Assembly (NCBI GenBank): GCA_023515745.1
Contig: JALECJ010000257.1
Location: 1,614,687 to 1,678,686, forward strand
DNA: 64,000 nucleotides
Source of the DNA: Amoeboaphelidium protococcarum
Lineage: Eukaryota > Aphelidiomycota > Aphelidea
Direction of reading: 5' to 3'
The position numbers and the translations under genes are program-made. Below, one piece after another: positions 40,000 to 51,060 of the stretch (position 1 is its first letter; each line of letters begins with the position of its first letter). The notes beneath the pieces are model-generated. The model saw only the letters and a list, made by a program, of their open reading frames with translations. It had not been told where the DNA came from and made no database searches.

Positions 40000-42474
40000 A
40001 TGAGTGAGAAGGTTATATTTTAATTCAATACCAAGACTGGTTTAAGTACGTCTTATGCTGTGGCTGCTCTGAGTGGTCTTCTCAGTACTAAGAATACCGA
40101 AAAAAAAGAGTTTATAGAGTTTAAAGTTAACAATGTTTTGGCGTTTTGGGAGTTTAGTCCATTGTCTAGATCTCTGCCATCCGCGTTCTACAATTAATCA
40201 TCCATCATGAAGTATCTTGTGCGCGCTAATGCTGGCGTTTCTAGTCTTTATCCTTTGCATGAAGTTTAGAATGCCATCTAGATTGATCGTGCCTTAGACT
40301 TGTTGTCGACCGCGACCGAATCTACTCTTGTATCAGTCGTCGATCAATTGGTTTCTGATGGTATATTGAATGCAAAGAATAATATAACCATTGCTGATGT
40401 GAGTGCATGGAGTCTTGTCAAGTCATCTGCCGTTGTTGATAAGCTTCAAGGATCTTCCAAGGATTGGTTCTAGTCTGTTGATGCACGTCCACAATTTGTT
40501 GATGCTGTGAAAATAATCACCCATTTATGCTCTGCTTAACAAGTCACTGCACCTGCTGCGGCTGCCGATGGAAAGTCCAAGAAGAAGGCTGAGAAACCAC
40601 AAAGGACTGATCAATCTACTTAGTAAGAAGCGTCGCTACCCAAGGATATTCAATTTGATATCTCGCACGTGTAATCTGCCGATTATGACCCTTTATCAGT
40701 TTTTAGATATGCGCTTGGTGTACAACTGTAGTAGTAGTTGGGAATTGATGCCAAGTTTGCTGCTCAGTCTCTTGAAGTTGCCAAAGGTGGAAATGCGGCT
40801 GTCGCAGACTTTAGTGTTCCTATTCCAAAGCTGAGAATTAAAGGGAATCCTACCAAGATTGCTGCAGATGTCGCCGCCAACTTTAAAGTCGATGATGGAT
40901 ATGTTAGCAGTTTATCTAGTGATGGACCGTTTTTGTCTATCAAATTAGACAAGAAGAATCTGCTGAATTAGTTGATCAATGCTGTGCATACGAAGAAGGA
41001 GCAATTTGGACAGACTCCTTCAATGGAAGGGTAGACTGTTGTGGTGGAGTTTAGTAGTCCTAATATTGCCAAGCCGTTCCATGCTGGTCATTTAAGATCA
41101 ACCATCATTGGTAACTTTGTTAGGAATATTGCCAAGGCTAACAGTGCCAAGACGCTGGCTATCAACTATCTAGGTGATTGGGGAAAGCAGTATGGATTGC
41201 TAGCTGTTGGATTTGAAAGATTTGGCAGTGAAGATGCTTTGAATTAGGATCCTATCAGACACCTGTTTGATATCTACGTCAAAATATCTAAGATGGCCAA
41301 GGAGGATGAATCGGTGAATGACGAAGCTAGAGCCTACTTTAAACAGATGGAAGATGGTGATGAGAAGGCGTTGGCGTTATGGCGTCGCTTCCGTGCATTA
41401 TCGATTGAAAAGTACAAGTAAATCTATGCTAGGCTTAATATCGAATTTGACATTTACTCTGGGGAGAGTATGTACAGCACAGAGATGTAGGATGTTCTGG
41501 CTGAGATGAAGTCCCTCAAGCTTCTTCAGGAGAGTGATGGCGCGTAAATCATTGATTTGAAGAAATACAATATGGGTGCAGCTGTAATCTAAAAGTCTGA
41601 CGGCACTACTCTGTACATCACTAGAGATATTGCCGCTGCACTGGCCAGGTATCGCGAGTATAAGTTTGACAAGATGATCTATGTTGTGGCCAATTAGCAG
41701 GAATTGCATTTCAGACAGTTGTTTAAGACTTTGGAATTGGCTAAGCACCAGGAAGTGTCAGAAAAGTGTCAACATATTGGATTTGGCCTGGTCAATGGTA
41801 TGAGCACTAGGAAGGGTAATGTGGTATTCTTGGAAGATATTCTGGAGGAGTCCAAGTCTGTAATGTTGGCCAAGATGAAGGAGAATGAGACTGCGTTTAG
41901 CCGAATTGAGAATGTTGATCAAACTTCGGATACCATCGGTTTGAGTGCGGTGTTCATCCAGGATATGGGCGGTAAGAGAGTGAAGGATTATGATTTCAAT
42001 TGGGATAGAATGACCAGCTTTGAGGGAGACACTGGTCCGTACTTGCAGTATGCACATGCAAGATTGTGTTCTATTGAGCGTAATTTTATTAATTACTATC
42101 ACAAGGATGTGTTGGGCACGCCGATCGAGTATTTGGAGGCAACTTATTCTCCTCCCCTTCCTTTATCCGCTGGAATTTTAGCTAAAGCTGATAGTCCTAA
42201 ATTGCAAGATTTGGCGTTTATCCTCTCTCAGTTCCCAGAGTTGATCGCTGCCATTCCTTATCGCGGTTATGAGCCTTGTAATCTTGTGGTGTACCTGTTC
42301 GCTATCTGCCATAAGATTAGCTCGTGCTTGGATGACGTTTACGTAATGGATACCTAGAACAAGGTTGCTGACAAGGAGATTCTGGTTGGAAGATTCTGGA
42401 CGTATTGGGCCGCGCGTGTTGTACTCGGAAATGGTATGAGATTACTAGGATTGAGGCCTTTAACCAGAATGTGA
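40000..42474 (+). CDS. RRS1: Arginyl-tRNA synthetase, cytosolic type, with N-terminal extension
   Basis: 824 residues. The catalytic core begins near residue 340: [21 protein letters not shown] holds the HIGH-type motif (HAGH), followed by [10 protein letters not shown], and [16 protein letters not shown] is the KMSKS-equivalent of eukaryotic ArgRS. The anticodon-binding domain ends in the family hallmark [12 protein letters not shown]. Before the core, residues 1-170 form a helical region resembling the GST-C-like domains of other synthetases ([20 protein letters not shown]), then a Lys/Gln-rich linker ([15 protein letters not shown]). Such appendages tether synthetases into complexes; in ArgRS this one is unexpected. 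It charges tRNA-Arg. Confidence 0.95.
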
Positions 42475-42755
42475 TTTAAAGGTATCTAGGATTAGTAACT
42501 TGAAGTGAGCGATATAAATGTGGTCATCAGATAGTTTACAGTTGTCCTTAATTTTTAATTCTTGAGTGCGTGCTTTTAGATTGTTTTTATATATAACCCA
42601 TTTTCACTCACTACATGCTTTGATCAAATCACTAGAATGGGTGGTAGGTACATCGTGTGGTCAAAATAGAGCACTCGTAATCATGACAAGATTGCAACGT
42701 TATTAAATCTCTAAAATAGAACTTTTTTCAACATATCACATACATACATAGAGCT

Positions 42756-43193
42756 TCATACCACAAAACTGGTACCACATCCGCAAGTCTCTTTAATGTT
42801 CGGATTATTAAAAACAAATCCTGCACTCAGCTTGTCTTCTTTATAATCCATTTCACTTCCTATCACGGTCATGAGAGCGCGTCCTTCAATAAGGAGAGAG
42901 AATGGCGACTCTTTGACAATCTGCACCTCTTCATCGAACGCCTCCTTCTTTGGAGTCCATTCCAGAGCATAAGCATTTCCACTGCAGCCTTTAGTCCTGA
43001 GGAAGAGCTTTATGTATTTATGTCGCTATCCGATGTCTTGTTATTACAGTGACGTGGATGATTGGCCTTGTGGATTTTATCTCTCGTACAACGACTGTAA
43101 TCGCTATTTAGCAGAGGGAGTTATACTTATGGGTGACCTCAACGGAGGCTTAGGTACAGCGTTACGTCCAACTGCTCTCACTACTGCATTCAT
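42756..43193 (-). CDS. ISA1: Mitochondrial iron-sulfur assembly protein ISA1/ISCA1
   Basis: 145 residues. A basic start (MNAVVRAVGRNAVPK) fits a mitochondrial presequence. The A-type scaffold domain is clear: ISITPSAKQRLQSLYERQ, then KYIKLFLRTKGCSGNAYALEW, then CGCGTSF at the C-terminus, providing the three conserved Cys. ISCA proteins help make [4Fe-4S] clusters for aconitase, lipoate synthase and complex I. The presence of NDUFAF6 and ISA1 together supports aerobic mitochondria. An insert (PQGQSSTSLQQQDIGQ) lies between the first helix and the Cys loop. Convergent with ArgRS across about 280 bp. Confidence 0.93.
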
Positions 43194-43751
43194 TCTATAT
43201 CAAAAGCGACTAGATTTAAGTATAGATTATTGATGTTGATCTTTTATCAGCTCAAAGGAATAAACCGAGATCAAGAGAAAGAGAAGGAATGATCAATCAA
43301 TTGAGTGCCTCAGATCAATCAGCATTTTACTAATCTCTTGATTTTATGCATTTAAAGTTGTCAAACATTAGGAAATATTCGGCTCTCACTGCATACTTGT
43401 TTAATATTTATTTGATGAGGTCAAATTTGTGATTGATAGTGCATAGATCGAACACTGGCAATGTACGTCGTAAAAGTACCACTTTTCAACTGCTAACTTT
43501 AAACGCTCGCTTAGTCTCTATCAAGTCTTTGGGCAAACCTGAAGGCGCGCCTCATTTCAGAAATCTCACACGGCCGAAAAGTGAATTCCAAAAGACTTGC
43601 TCAAGTGTACAGTACACACAAACACAACTAGCCATACCCTTTACCTTAATCATAATAGAACAAAACGGCAAAGGATGATGACAATAGAGAATTCAAAACA
43701 GCGCTTATTCAGAGAAAGTAAAAGTGAATTTACGTGTATTAAAATTCCAAA
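43194..43751. other. Intergenic region between ISA1 and Ras
   Basis: 558 bp covering the ISA1 promoter and the Ras 3' end. Several GATCAATCAA-like words (about 43280-43325) recur. A plus-strand open frame near 43433-43678 has no features of a family and poor start context; I do not call it. No RNA gene found. Confidence 0.3.
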
Positions 43752-44412
43752 TCACATCAGCACACACTTAAATTTTCTTGCAGGCTTGCTCGCAGCCACC
43801 TTCCCCTGCTAATTATCTTTATTAAAGCGTCTAATTTCCCTGACCAGACTGAAGAAAGCCTCATCAACGTTGATCTTACTCTTCGCACTAGACTCGATAA
43901 ACTTGCACTGGAACTTCTTTGCCAAATCTCTACCCTCCTGACTGGACACCTGTCGTTCATTCTCCAGATCGCACTTGTTCGCCACAATAATAATCGGAAA
44001 GTAGTCTTTATCCTTCACTCTCAGAATCTGCTGGTGGAAGGTGGAGATCTCTTCAAAGGAGTTTCTGCTCGTTATACTGTACACACACAGGAAACCTTCG
44101 CCGGTGCGCATGTACTGCTCTCTCATGGCGCTGTACTCTTCCTAACCGGCGGTATCGAGCACATCCAGCAGAGCCACTTCATCGTCAATCACACACTGTT
44201 TGCGATAAGAGTCCTCGATGGTTGGATCGTATTCATCAACGAAATGAGATTGAATAAACTGTATAGTTAAAGCAGACTTTCCAACACCTACAGATAAAAT
44301 TTATGGCGGTTATGACGAATATCAACATGGGCAATAACATTAATGTAAGCTTACCACCACCTCCAACTACCACAAGTTTATACTCTCTTAAAAACTAATT
44401 CTTTGCAGTCAT
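43752..44412 (-). CDS. RAS1: Ras GTPase
   Basis: Two exons (44412-44355, 44287-43752) around a 67-nt intron that splits the P-loop (GGGG-VGKS), giving 197 residues. All Ras hallmarks are present: [15 protein letters not shown], effector loop [31 protein letters not shown], and a C-terminal CAAX box CVLM after a basic stretch, predicting lipidation and plasma-membrane location. The catalytic Gln61 is encoded by TAG, so under the standard code the protein would end at the switch II. The hypervariable tail is short for a fungal Ras (many are longer). Upstream lies a purine-rich region. Confidence 0.98.
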
Positions 44413-45070
44413 TACTCTTCGTACGTACGGCAAGAGTGGATATTATTCAGGAATTACCAACAGCGATTGAGCCGGAAATAAATTTAATAATAATCAAGGA
44501 CAAATATAGACAATTATTAGCTCCCAATAGCAGATGAATGAGCGACAATCTGATGTTTGTTGTCGCAGCAAGATGTTCTTCGCCTGGGTAGTGATGAATG
44601 AATTGCTGAGCTAAATTTAACGATCCGCTTCAACACAGTGCAGAGAAAGAGAGAGAGTGAAAAGAGAGAGAGCGAGCAAAATAGCGAGAGGGAAAAGCTC
44701 CTCCTTTAGTTTGTGTGTTGCCGTTTGTCGTCGCTCGCTCGCCCCGTCCGTTGTCAGTCAACCAAGGAAAGATCGACTTCTCTGCTTGATGCTCATGCGA
44801 GATCAATCAAGAGAAATCTTTCTTGAGGATCAAGTCGAGCAATCCGCAATGAGAGTAAATTTGCATTAGCGGCTGACTCTGAGGAAAAATCATACAGATC
44901 CCCCTAGCATCAAGCATATAGTTAACGCACTCGTCTTTGCTTTAAGTGAACGCGAACATCAAAGTCACGTTAAAATCTTACTTGATCTTGCAAACAAAAA
45001 TTGTATCAAAATAAAGAACTTAGGACTCTATTTATACACTTATACTTCACACAGTGATAGCCAACAACTT
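44413..45070. promoter_or_regulatory. Ras upstream region, 658 bp
   Basis: Between the Ras start and the 3' end of SmD3, both on the minus strand. Holds the GA-rich tract described separately and an imperfect inverted repeat near 44805-44825 (TCAAGAGAAATCTTTCTTGA). Frames on both strands are open by chance; none carries a domain. The region probably includes Ras regulatory sequence. Confidence 0.3.
44641..44697. repeat. GA-rich purine tract
   Basis: Imperfect GA/GAAA microsatellite-like stretch (AGAAAGAGAGAGAG, then AGAGAGAGAG, then GCGAGAGG) roughly 55 bp long in the Ras upstream region. Such purine tracts can exclude nucleosomes or bind GAGA-type factors, but here only the composition is seen. 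Confidence 0.6.
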
Positions 45071-45418
45071 TCATTATCGGCCTTTGCTGAGACCTGTAGG
45101 GCCAATGTTATCGAAAATAGGAGATGCACGCAGCATATCTGGAGCTATTATATACCGGACGTTACTGCCTCGGATGAATGCGTGTTCTATAATCTCTTTT
45201 CTACCATCTCTATGCGTCAACAACACGCCATCAATAGACGGCTCTTTAGGAGGAGTTTACGCGGACTGAGTAGATGGAGGAGCGGCCACGAGTTGAATAT
45301 TCATAGAATCCTCTGCATCATGTAATAATCCGCGATAAATTTCACCACTATTCAGCTCCACAGTCACAATATGACCAATACATTCATGCAATAGCTTTAT
45401 AGGCACGCTCACTGACAT
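45071..45418 (-). CDS. SMD3: Small nuclear ribonucleoprotein SmD3
   Basis: 115 residues. The Sm1 motif ([21 protein letters not shown] then [19 protein letters not shown]) and Sm2 motif ([20 protein letters not shown]) match SmD3, including the RGSN segment that contacts the Sm-site RNA. Between the motifs lies a Pro/Ser/Gln insert of about 22 residues (PPSTQSAQTPPKEPS), longer than the loop in yeast or human. SmD3 is part of the heptameric ring of spliceosomal snRNPs, consistent with the introns seen here. The C-terminus lacks the long RG tail of animal SmD3. Confidence 0.93.
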
Positions 45419-45591
45419 TTTAATAGTTGATTCAAGATTGAATTTTATTGTTAAGAGCCGAATAATAAAGCTTGAATAAAAAAAGAGAAAAAAACACGAC
45501 TTTAGTAATAGACAACTCGCAATATTTTACTACAAATTTACTCATTATATCTGCAACGAATTAAAGTACAAGATGGTACAAATCAACTAAA

Positions 45592-47175
45592 TCATTCAGT
45601 CAGCTATTCAGATACATCCCCGCTGGTGTCGATAGTTACATACACGTCAGATCCGTATTAGCGCATAGATTCAACTCTAATATCGCCTCCCCAGTATTAC
45701 GCGAAAGCCCGGGCAAGCTGGAGACCAATCTTGAGCGGCGACTTTGACGATGCAGAGGGTCCTGCTTGATCTGCTGCTGATGGAGATGAAGATGTATGAG
45801 AATCAGATAGTTTACCAAGTAATTTTGTGTCTTGCGGCATATCTAATCGCTTCTTCGTGATACTTTACACCTGGCTTTCATCAAAGTGTTTCAGCAGCTA
45901 ATTATGATGACAAAACGACCACAAACTGGTAGTGATTGACTCGTTAGGCAGCACTTTCTACTCAAATCCTCCACCGTGATCCGATATACGAAAAATAACC
46001 TGCCTAGTACTCGGAGCAGAGCTAACGCTAGGATTATATTCTGTATATCTCTAATGCTGATGCAGAGCTTCCCGTTATTTTCTCTAATGATCCTATTCAA
46101 TCTCTGGACATATAGTAACGTATATATAGTCACTTTATTACTTTTTATTGAATAGAGTTGCCCAAAGAGCATTCTTGATCAGCTCAAACAGAATATACTC
46201 AATATGATCAGTGATATACATGAATTTAGTGTCCATATCGCCGTCGATCCTCACCTCCGGGATCTTGTGAAAGGATTAATGAGCAGAGTCCTCTAATTTC
46301 TACTAAAGCGACTCTATCGCCAACTAACTACATTACTTAACAACATCCACTGCAGATATATCAGGCTATACAATACCGAAGCCATCACTTTCACTCAACT
46401 CCTCTCCGCTGAGTTCCCTCAAATAATCTTTACTACGGATGATATGCTACTCAGCCAGGACTCTTCGACCAATTCGTGTCTTAAGCAGATCATTAACAAA
46501 TCTATCCATTTAACTAACTTGAATGAAAGGTCCCTATTACAGTGTATTCTTAGATTTCTAGGGATCATCCTGCAGTGATAAAGCTCTGAACGAAGCTCCG
46601 CATTCAATAATACCAGCTGCCAGGTTCGGAATAGCCACTTCATGCATCTTTAACAATCGCTGCAACAAATCACAAAACTATACGTTATCATCCAACGTCT
46701 TTATATTGTACTTAAAAAGGGCTTTATTAACACCAAGATTTTAATCATGACTTTCCAGGCATTAAGGACGAGCATCCACACTCAATATTTAATCGAATCC
46801 CGTGCTCAGCTGCTCAAACGCTTCAAAGTACAAGCCATACACCAGATTAATCCTCGGATTCCTCCCAACAATAAACGGTAAAGTCTAATGGAAATCCCTC
46901 AAACGATGAGCTAATCTGATGCAAAGCTCTTTTCTAACATAGTTTGCACTGCCAATAATCTTGTTCAGCGTCAGGTGGCGCGAGTAAAGGGACAATCGAT
47001 TCAGAGTTAGGACATCTGGAGTGTGCTGCAAGAATGGCGCAATATTATAGGACTTGTAGAATTTGGACTAATCGCTAGCAAATACACTGCCGGTACCATA
47101 CTGACGATATACATTATTTATATTATACTTATTATGGTACAGGTGACTGCTAGACAATCGATACAGAGGCCGCAT
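45592..47175 (-). CDS. Mitochondrial 2-oxoacid dehydrogenase kinase (PDK/BCKDK family)
   Basis: 527 residues, intronless. A presequence-like N-terminus (MRPLYRLSSSHLYHNK) precedes SKFYKSYN and the family core ELCIRLAHRLRDFH...LPFIVGRNP, then NLVYGLYFEAFEQL. The GHKL ATPase half has N-box ELIKNALWAT, G1 ISDHGGGF and G2 KIGLQLARAFAQYWGG. These kinases inactivate the pyruvate or branched-chain 2-oxoacid dehydrogenase complex in the matrix; which one cannot be decided. An insert of about 60 residues (Asp/Ser/Ala/Pro-rich; SDSHTSSSPSAAD) sits between G1 and G2, in the ATP-lid region, making it longer than usual. Confidence 0.92.
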
Positions 47176-47298
47176 GATTTTCACAAAGTGTTGAAGAGAA
47201 TGAAGAAACGACGTGAGGCTGAAACTAAGAAAATTCAACGCCAAAATATAAATGCGAAATTTCTGCTTCTCTTCATGGTAAGGATTGTATTTACATCA

Positions 47299-49729
47299 TC
47301 ACTTTTGAAATTAATTATCAATGGTAGTTTTGGTGGATGATTTGGCACTAATCACGATTTACTGCTGGCCATCGCGTCTTTCCTCCACGCTGGTAATAGA
47401 ACTAGTCGTGGCCAGAATCTTATAGGAGGAACGAGCAGATGCTGTGGTTGTTTCATTTTCATACGAGAGACCTGCACGCAACTTCTCACGGGATCTCTCA
47501 ATTTCATCTTCCTGTTCCTCCTCGCTTTTGGATTCATTTATACTTGCCAGGGAACTGGATCTAGAGCTCTTCTTTGATTTTATCAGCACCTCTGGAGCGG
47601 TCGTGGTCACCTTCCGCGTTACAAACTCATCAGTATAAGTTTCTTCCAGAGTGAAATCATCGGCATTTCTGAGCACATCATCAATATCAAAGCCAATTGA
47701 TGCAGTTTCGGGAATGCTCTAAGGCCGGTCAGAGCGAAATAAATTCTTGAGATTAAGCTTAGACTTACTCCTACGCGTCTCTTTACGTGCGGCAGTCTGC
47801 TCTTTTACTTTCTGAGGAGAAGTCTGTGGTGGTGGTGATACAACGGGTTTATCGTTGCCTTAATCTTCCTCGTCAAGCTCCTCCTCTGCATCTTCTGTAA
47901 TTGTCGCCTGTCGCTTTGATCCTCGACGATCAGCCAATGGACTCGGTAATAAATTATCCCATTATTCGACGTTTTTATCCGCAGATACTGGAACCATGTC
48001 CACATCTACCTGCTTGGCCCATTTGAGACTTCCTCTCCTGGTGTTGGATGCAAATGCGGCGAACAACTAGCTGGAATTTGGTGACTACGATGAAGAGGCT
48101 GGTGAGTATGGCCGATTCTTTGAAGCAGCACTCCCTAGCTGAGCAGATGCGGCAAAATCGCGCCTTAGAGGAGTTTAACTGACTGGTGTTGCAGCAGATT
48201 TAGGCCTTGCTGATTTTTGCAGTGGACTTTCAGCAGCAGTTGTGATACTTTGTGTAGATTCAGAGTATTACAGAGGCGTTGACTTTAAGCTCCGATTACT
48301 GCTTTAGCGCGTTGGGTCACGGCGCTTTACTTTAGGAGATCCTTTGGTTGATGACAGAGCGGGACTTGAAATCGTCGGGGACGGCTAATAATTATATGCA
48401 CCAGATTATGCAGCTTACTTGATTTACGAAATGATCTTGTCTTTCATATCGCCCAATGATATATCAGTCTAACATTCACTTTCGCTACACAATCGCAGGT
48501 AGTACATGGCACTCAGAGAATCACAAGAATCAACTCGGATAGATTTCACCATATCGCGTATTAAGAATCCAGACATGTGAAAGCCATACAAAGCCTTGAT
48601 TTCCATCGCTCTTAAATTTGAGACAAACCTCACATCAGGATTCGTAACATCACCCGACTAAACGTCCATATCGTCTACAGACATGGTGCCCAAACTATTC
48701 TCAAGAGTCAATTTTGGAATTGGTGACCCATTCATAGCCAAAGAGGAATTCATTCCATCAAACCACTCATGTTGCAACATCATGTCAATACTCACTCGCT
48801 TAGATGGATCCAATTGCAGTATCCGCGTGATCAAGTCTTTAGATGTGGCATCTAGAGCAGAAGGAAGATCATACTCTAAACTCATAATCTTGGCCTGCAC
48901 TTTATTGTCATTTTCATCATCAAAAGGGAGATATCCACAGACCAGCGTATAAAGAATTACACCTAACGACCAACAATCTGCCAAAGTACCGGAATACTTC
49001 TATCCCAGTAGAATCTCAGGTGCACTGTAGGCCACACTGCCACAATACGTATCAAGTAGCTTATTTTTGGTATCAACTTCGCGGGTAAAGCCAAAATCGA
49101 TCAACTTTATATTAAAGTGGTGGTCCAACATGATATTTTCCAGCTTCAAATCTCTATGAACAAATTTCATATCGTGACAATACTTCAGAGCTGATACCAG
49201 TTGATGAAACAGCACCTTAGCTTCTCCCGGTGAACCATCATCATTGGTCACGGTCAAAGGACCTTTATTTGTAACATAATCAAATATCTCTCCCTACGAT
49301 GCATACTCAGTAACCATGTATATCTTGGTCTCTGTCATGACAACTTCATAGAGTTGAGCAATATTCGGATGTTTCAACTGTCGCCACGCGTCAATCTCTC
49401 TGGCCAGAGTCGCAGCATGAATCTTGTCAACAATCTTTACCGCTACTTGATTACCTAATAGATTGTGTGTAGCCAACTTGACTTTTCCATATGTCCCTAC
49501 ATTAAAAGATAATTACTTCTACGGATAAGTTTATCACAAACTCTCACCTTCTCCTATTGTTTTTCCAAGCGTGTAATTTCCAATCTGTTTCACATTTGGA
49601 GATCTCAATTGACGCAATAGCTCACTCTCTGGCACCTACAATGTTGAGTGGCATTCAATCTTTGTTATAGGTGGTTAAGTATAGTAAACTTACTTGTGAT
49701 TTATGTCTACTATGCTGCCTTTAATTCAT
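47299..49729 (-). CDS. AMPK-related (CAMKL) Ser/Thr protein kinase
   Basis: Three exons (49729-49694, 49635-49548, 49496-47299) with introns of 58 and 51 nt, both ending TGTAG, give 773 residues. Kinase domain from about residue 30: IGNYTLGKTIGEGTYGKV, VAVKIVDK, FVHRDLKLENIML, LIDFGFTR, and the T-loop TYCGSVAYSAPE, whose Thr is the LKB1-type site of AMPK-related kinases. A segment after the domain (MVKSIRVDSCDSLSAMYYLRL) looks like the UBA-like AID of the family. The last 430 residues are Ser/Lys/Glu-rich and disordered. Closest groups by eye are NUAK/MARK and fungal Gin4-like kinases; subfamily not settled. Confidence 0.9.
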
Positions 49730-51060
49730 GTCGAGATAGATATCGCGTATTTAGATAACAAAGTCCATACGTATATTTATAGCCTTTTCATTAACAACAA
49801 GTACATCTTTGCTGATTTCAATTCTAAGTTATTTTAATTGCCAGTTATCATATAGAATGAGGTATACTTCAAGGTAGTATACTGTATGGTGTATACTTTT
49901 AAATGAATTTACTATTGAGTTCTAGCCTGCAATAAGGCGTCTAAATGGCTGTTATACAGTATAACAATATCGGAATCTCTTTTATACCGAGATTAAGACT
50001 GAAGTTTGACTGATAAGACACTTTAATTATCAAAACTAATAATTGAGTCTCTTCCGAGTCGTATTTGACTTAAGAGATAGATGGTTCAAGATTGAAGATT
50101 AAGATTTCAAAGATTGCAACGAAAGCGTGCAATAGTGGTGTCAACTGACTACTTTCATAACAACTAAAATTAAATTCACTTTTACGTATAACAATGATAT
50201 ATTTTTAAGCAACAAATAACACAGTATAAATGGTTTTGCCACCGAGCCTCGACATTCTTAAACGCGTCCTAAACTGATCTCCAATATCTGTTCTGTGTTC
50301 AGATTCTACTTTGTTCATCAATTCACTCTATAGTAAGCTGCTCGTTTCAACTTCTTTCTGGCTTATTCGGCTTTTGATAAATCAAGATTCTCTATACTTT
50401 CCTTAAAGCTTTCTAGTTATTATAATTATCCCGCTTAACTACTACTGAAGCGCTGTTGACTGACAACAATGCCTTAATGAAACATATACCTCGTCTCCTC
50501 CATTGCATAACGAATTTAAGATACTCCCTAAGAAATGAACTGGACTTGTGGCACTATGGTCAGCAACTAGAATGTTCGCACTCAACTGAATTGATAACGT
50601 GTTTTGCACGCAAAAATATCTCACTAAGATTAGAAATTCAACACCATTCATAGTCTTGATCAATTGGTAGATCACCTGGTGATCCATCTACTTTCCATTA
50701 ACAATCGCGTTTGCGTATTAATGTGAAACGATTTGCTCGATTCCCTTAACATTCATCTGCTTTTGTGCCTCTTTGTTACTGTCTGAAGACTTTCTTCCAA
50801 AGTCGTCAGATCCACCACGGTTTTAACACCGAAAAATGAACGTAACCACACGAATAATCCCGCATGGCAACGGAAAGATAGGCTTGTTGCGATTGCTTCT
50901 GTTTGTTCCATCGTGCGAATCGTGTCTTGCAGTTCATTTAGCTTTCTTCCTTCTTTTCTTCCTTCAGCCGATTCTGTTTCTCTCTCCCTTTTGTTTATTG
51001 AATTGAATCTACTACTGTACTTTACTAGTGCATCCAATATACGAAAAGGAGATTAAAAAA
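49730..51060. other. Largest intergenic region, 1.33 kb
   Basis: Divergent gap between the AMPK-related kinase and the CTL gene. Contains a 17-bp palindrome (separate entry), several GTATAC words around 49870-49905, and AT-rich DNA. A minus-strand frame at 50382-50756 (124 codons; MNVKGIEQIVSHQYANAIVN...) looks somewhat protein-like but shows no family and no TGTAG splice signal nearby. Another frame near 50050-50320 is similar. I keep both as possible small genes only. Confidence 0.3.
49950..49966. repeat. Perfect 17-bp palindrome
   Basis: TGTTATAC-A-GTATAACA, an exact inverted repeat with one central base in the kinase/CTL divergent region. The same GTATAC core recurs within 90 bp upstream. 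It could be a dimeric transcription-factor site or a small hairpin; only the symmetry is seen. Confidence 0.45.

Noticed and set aside
43433-43678. Plus-strand ORF between ISA1 and Ras.
   Set aside because: No credible start, no domain, and located in an expected promoter/3' region.
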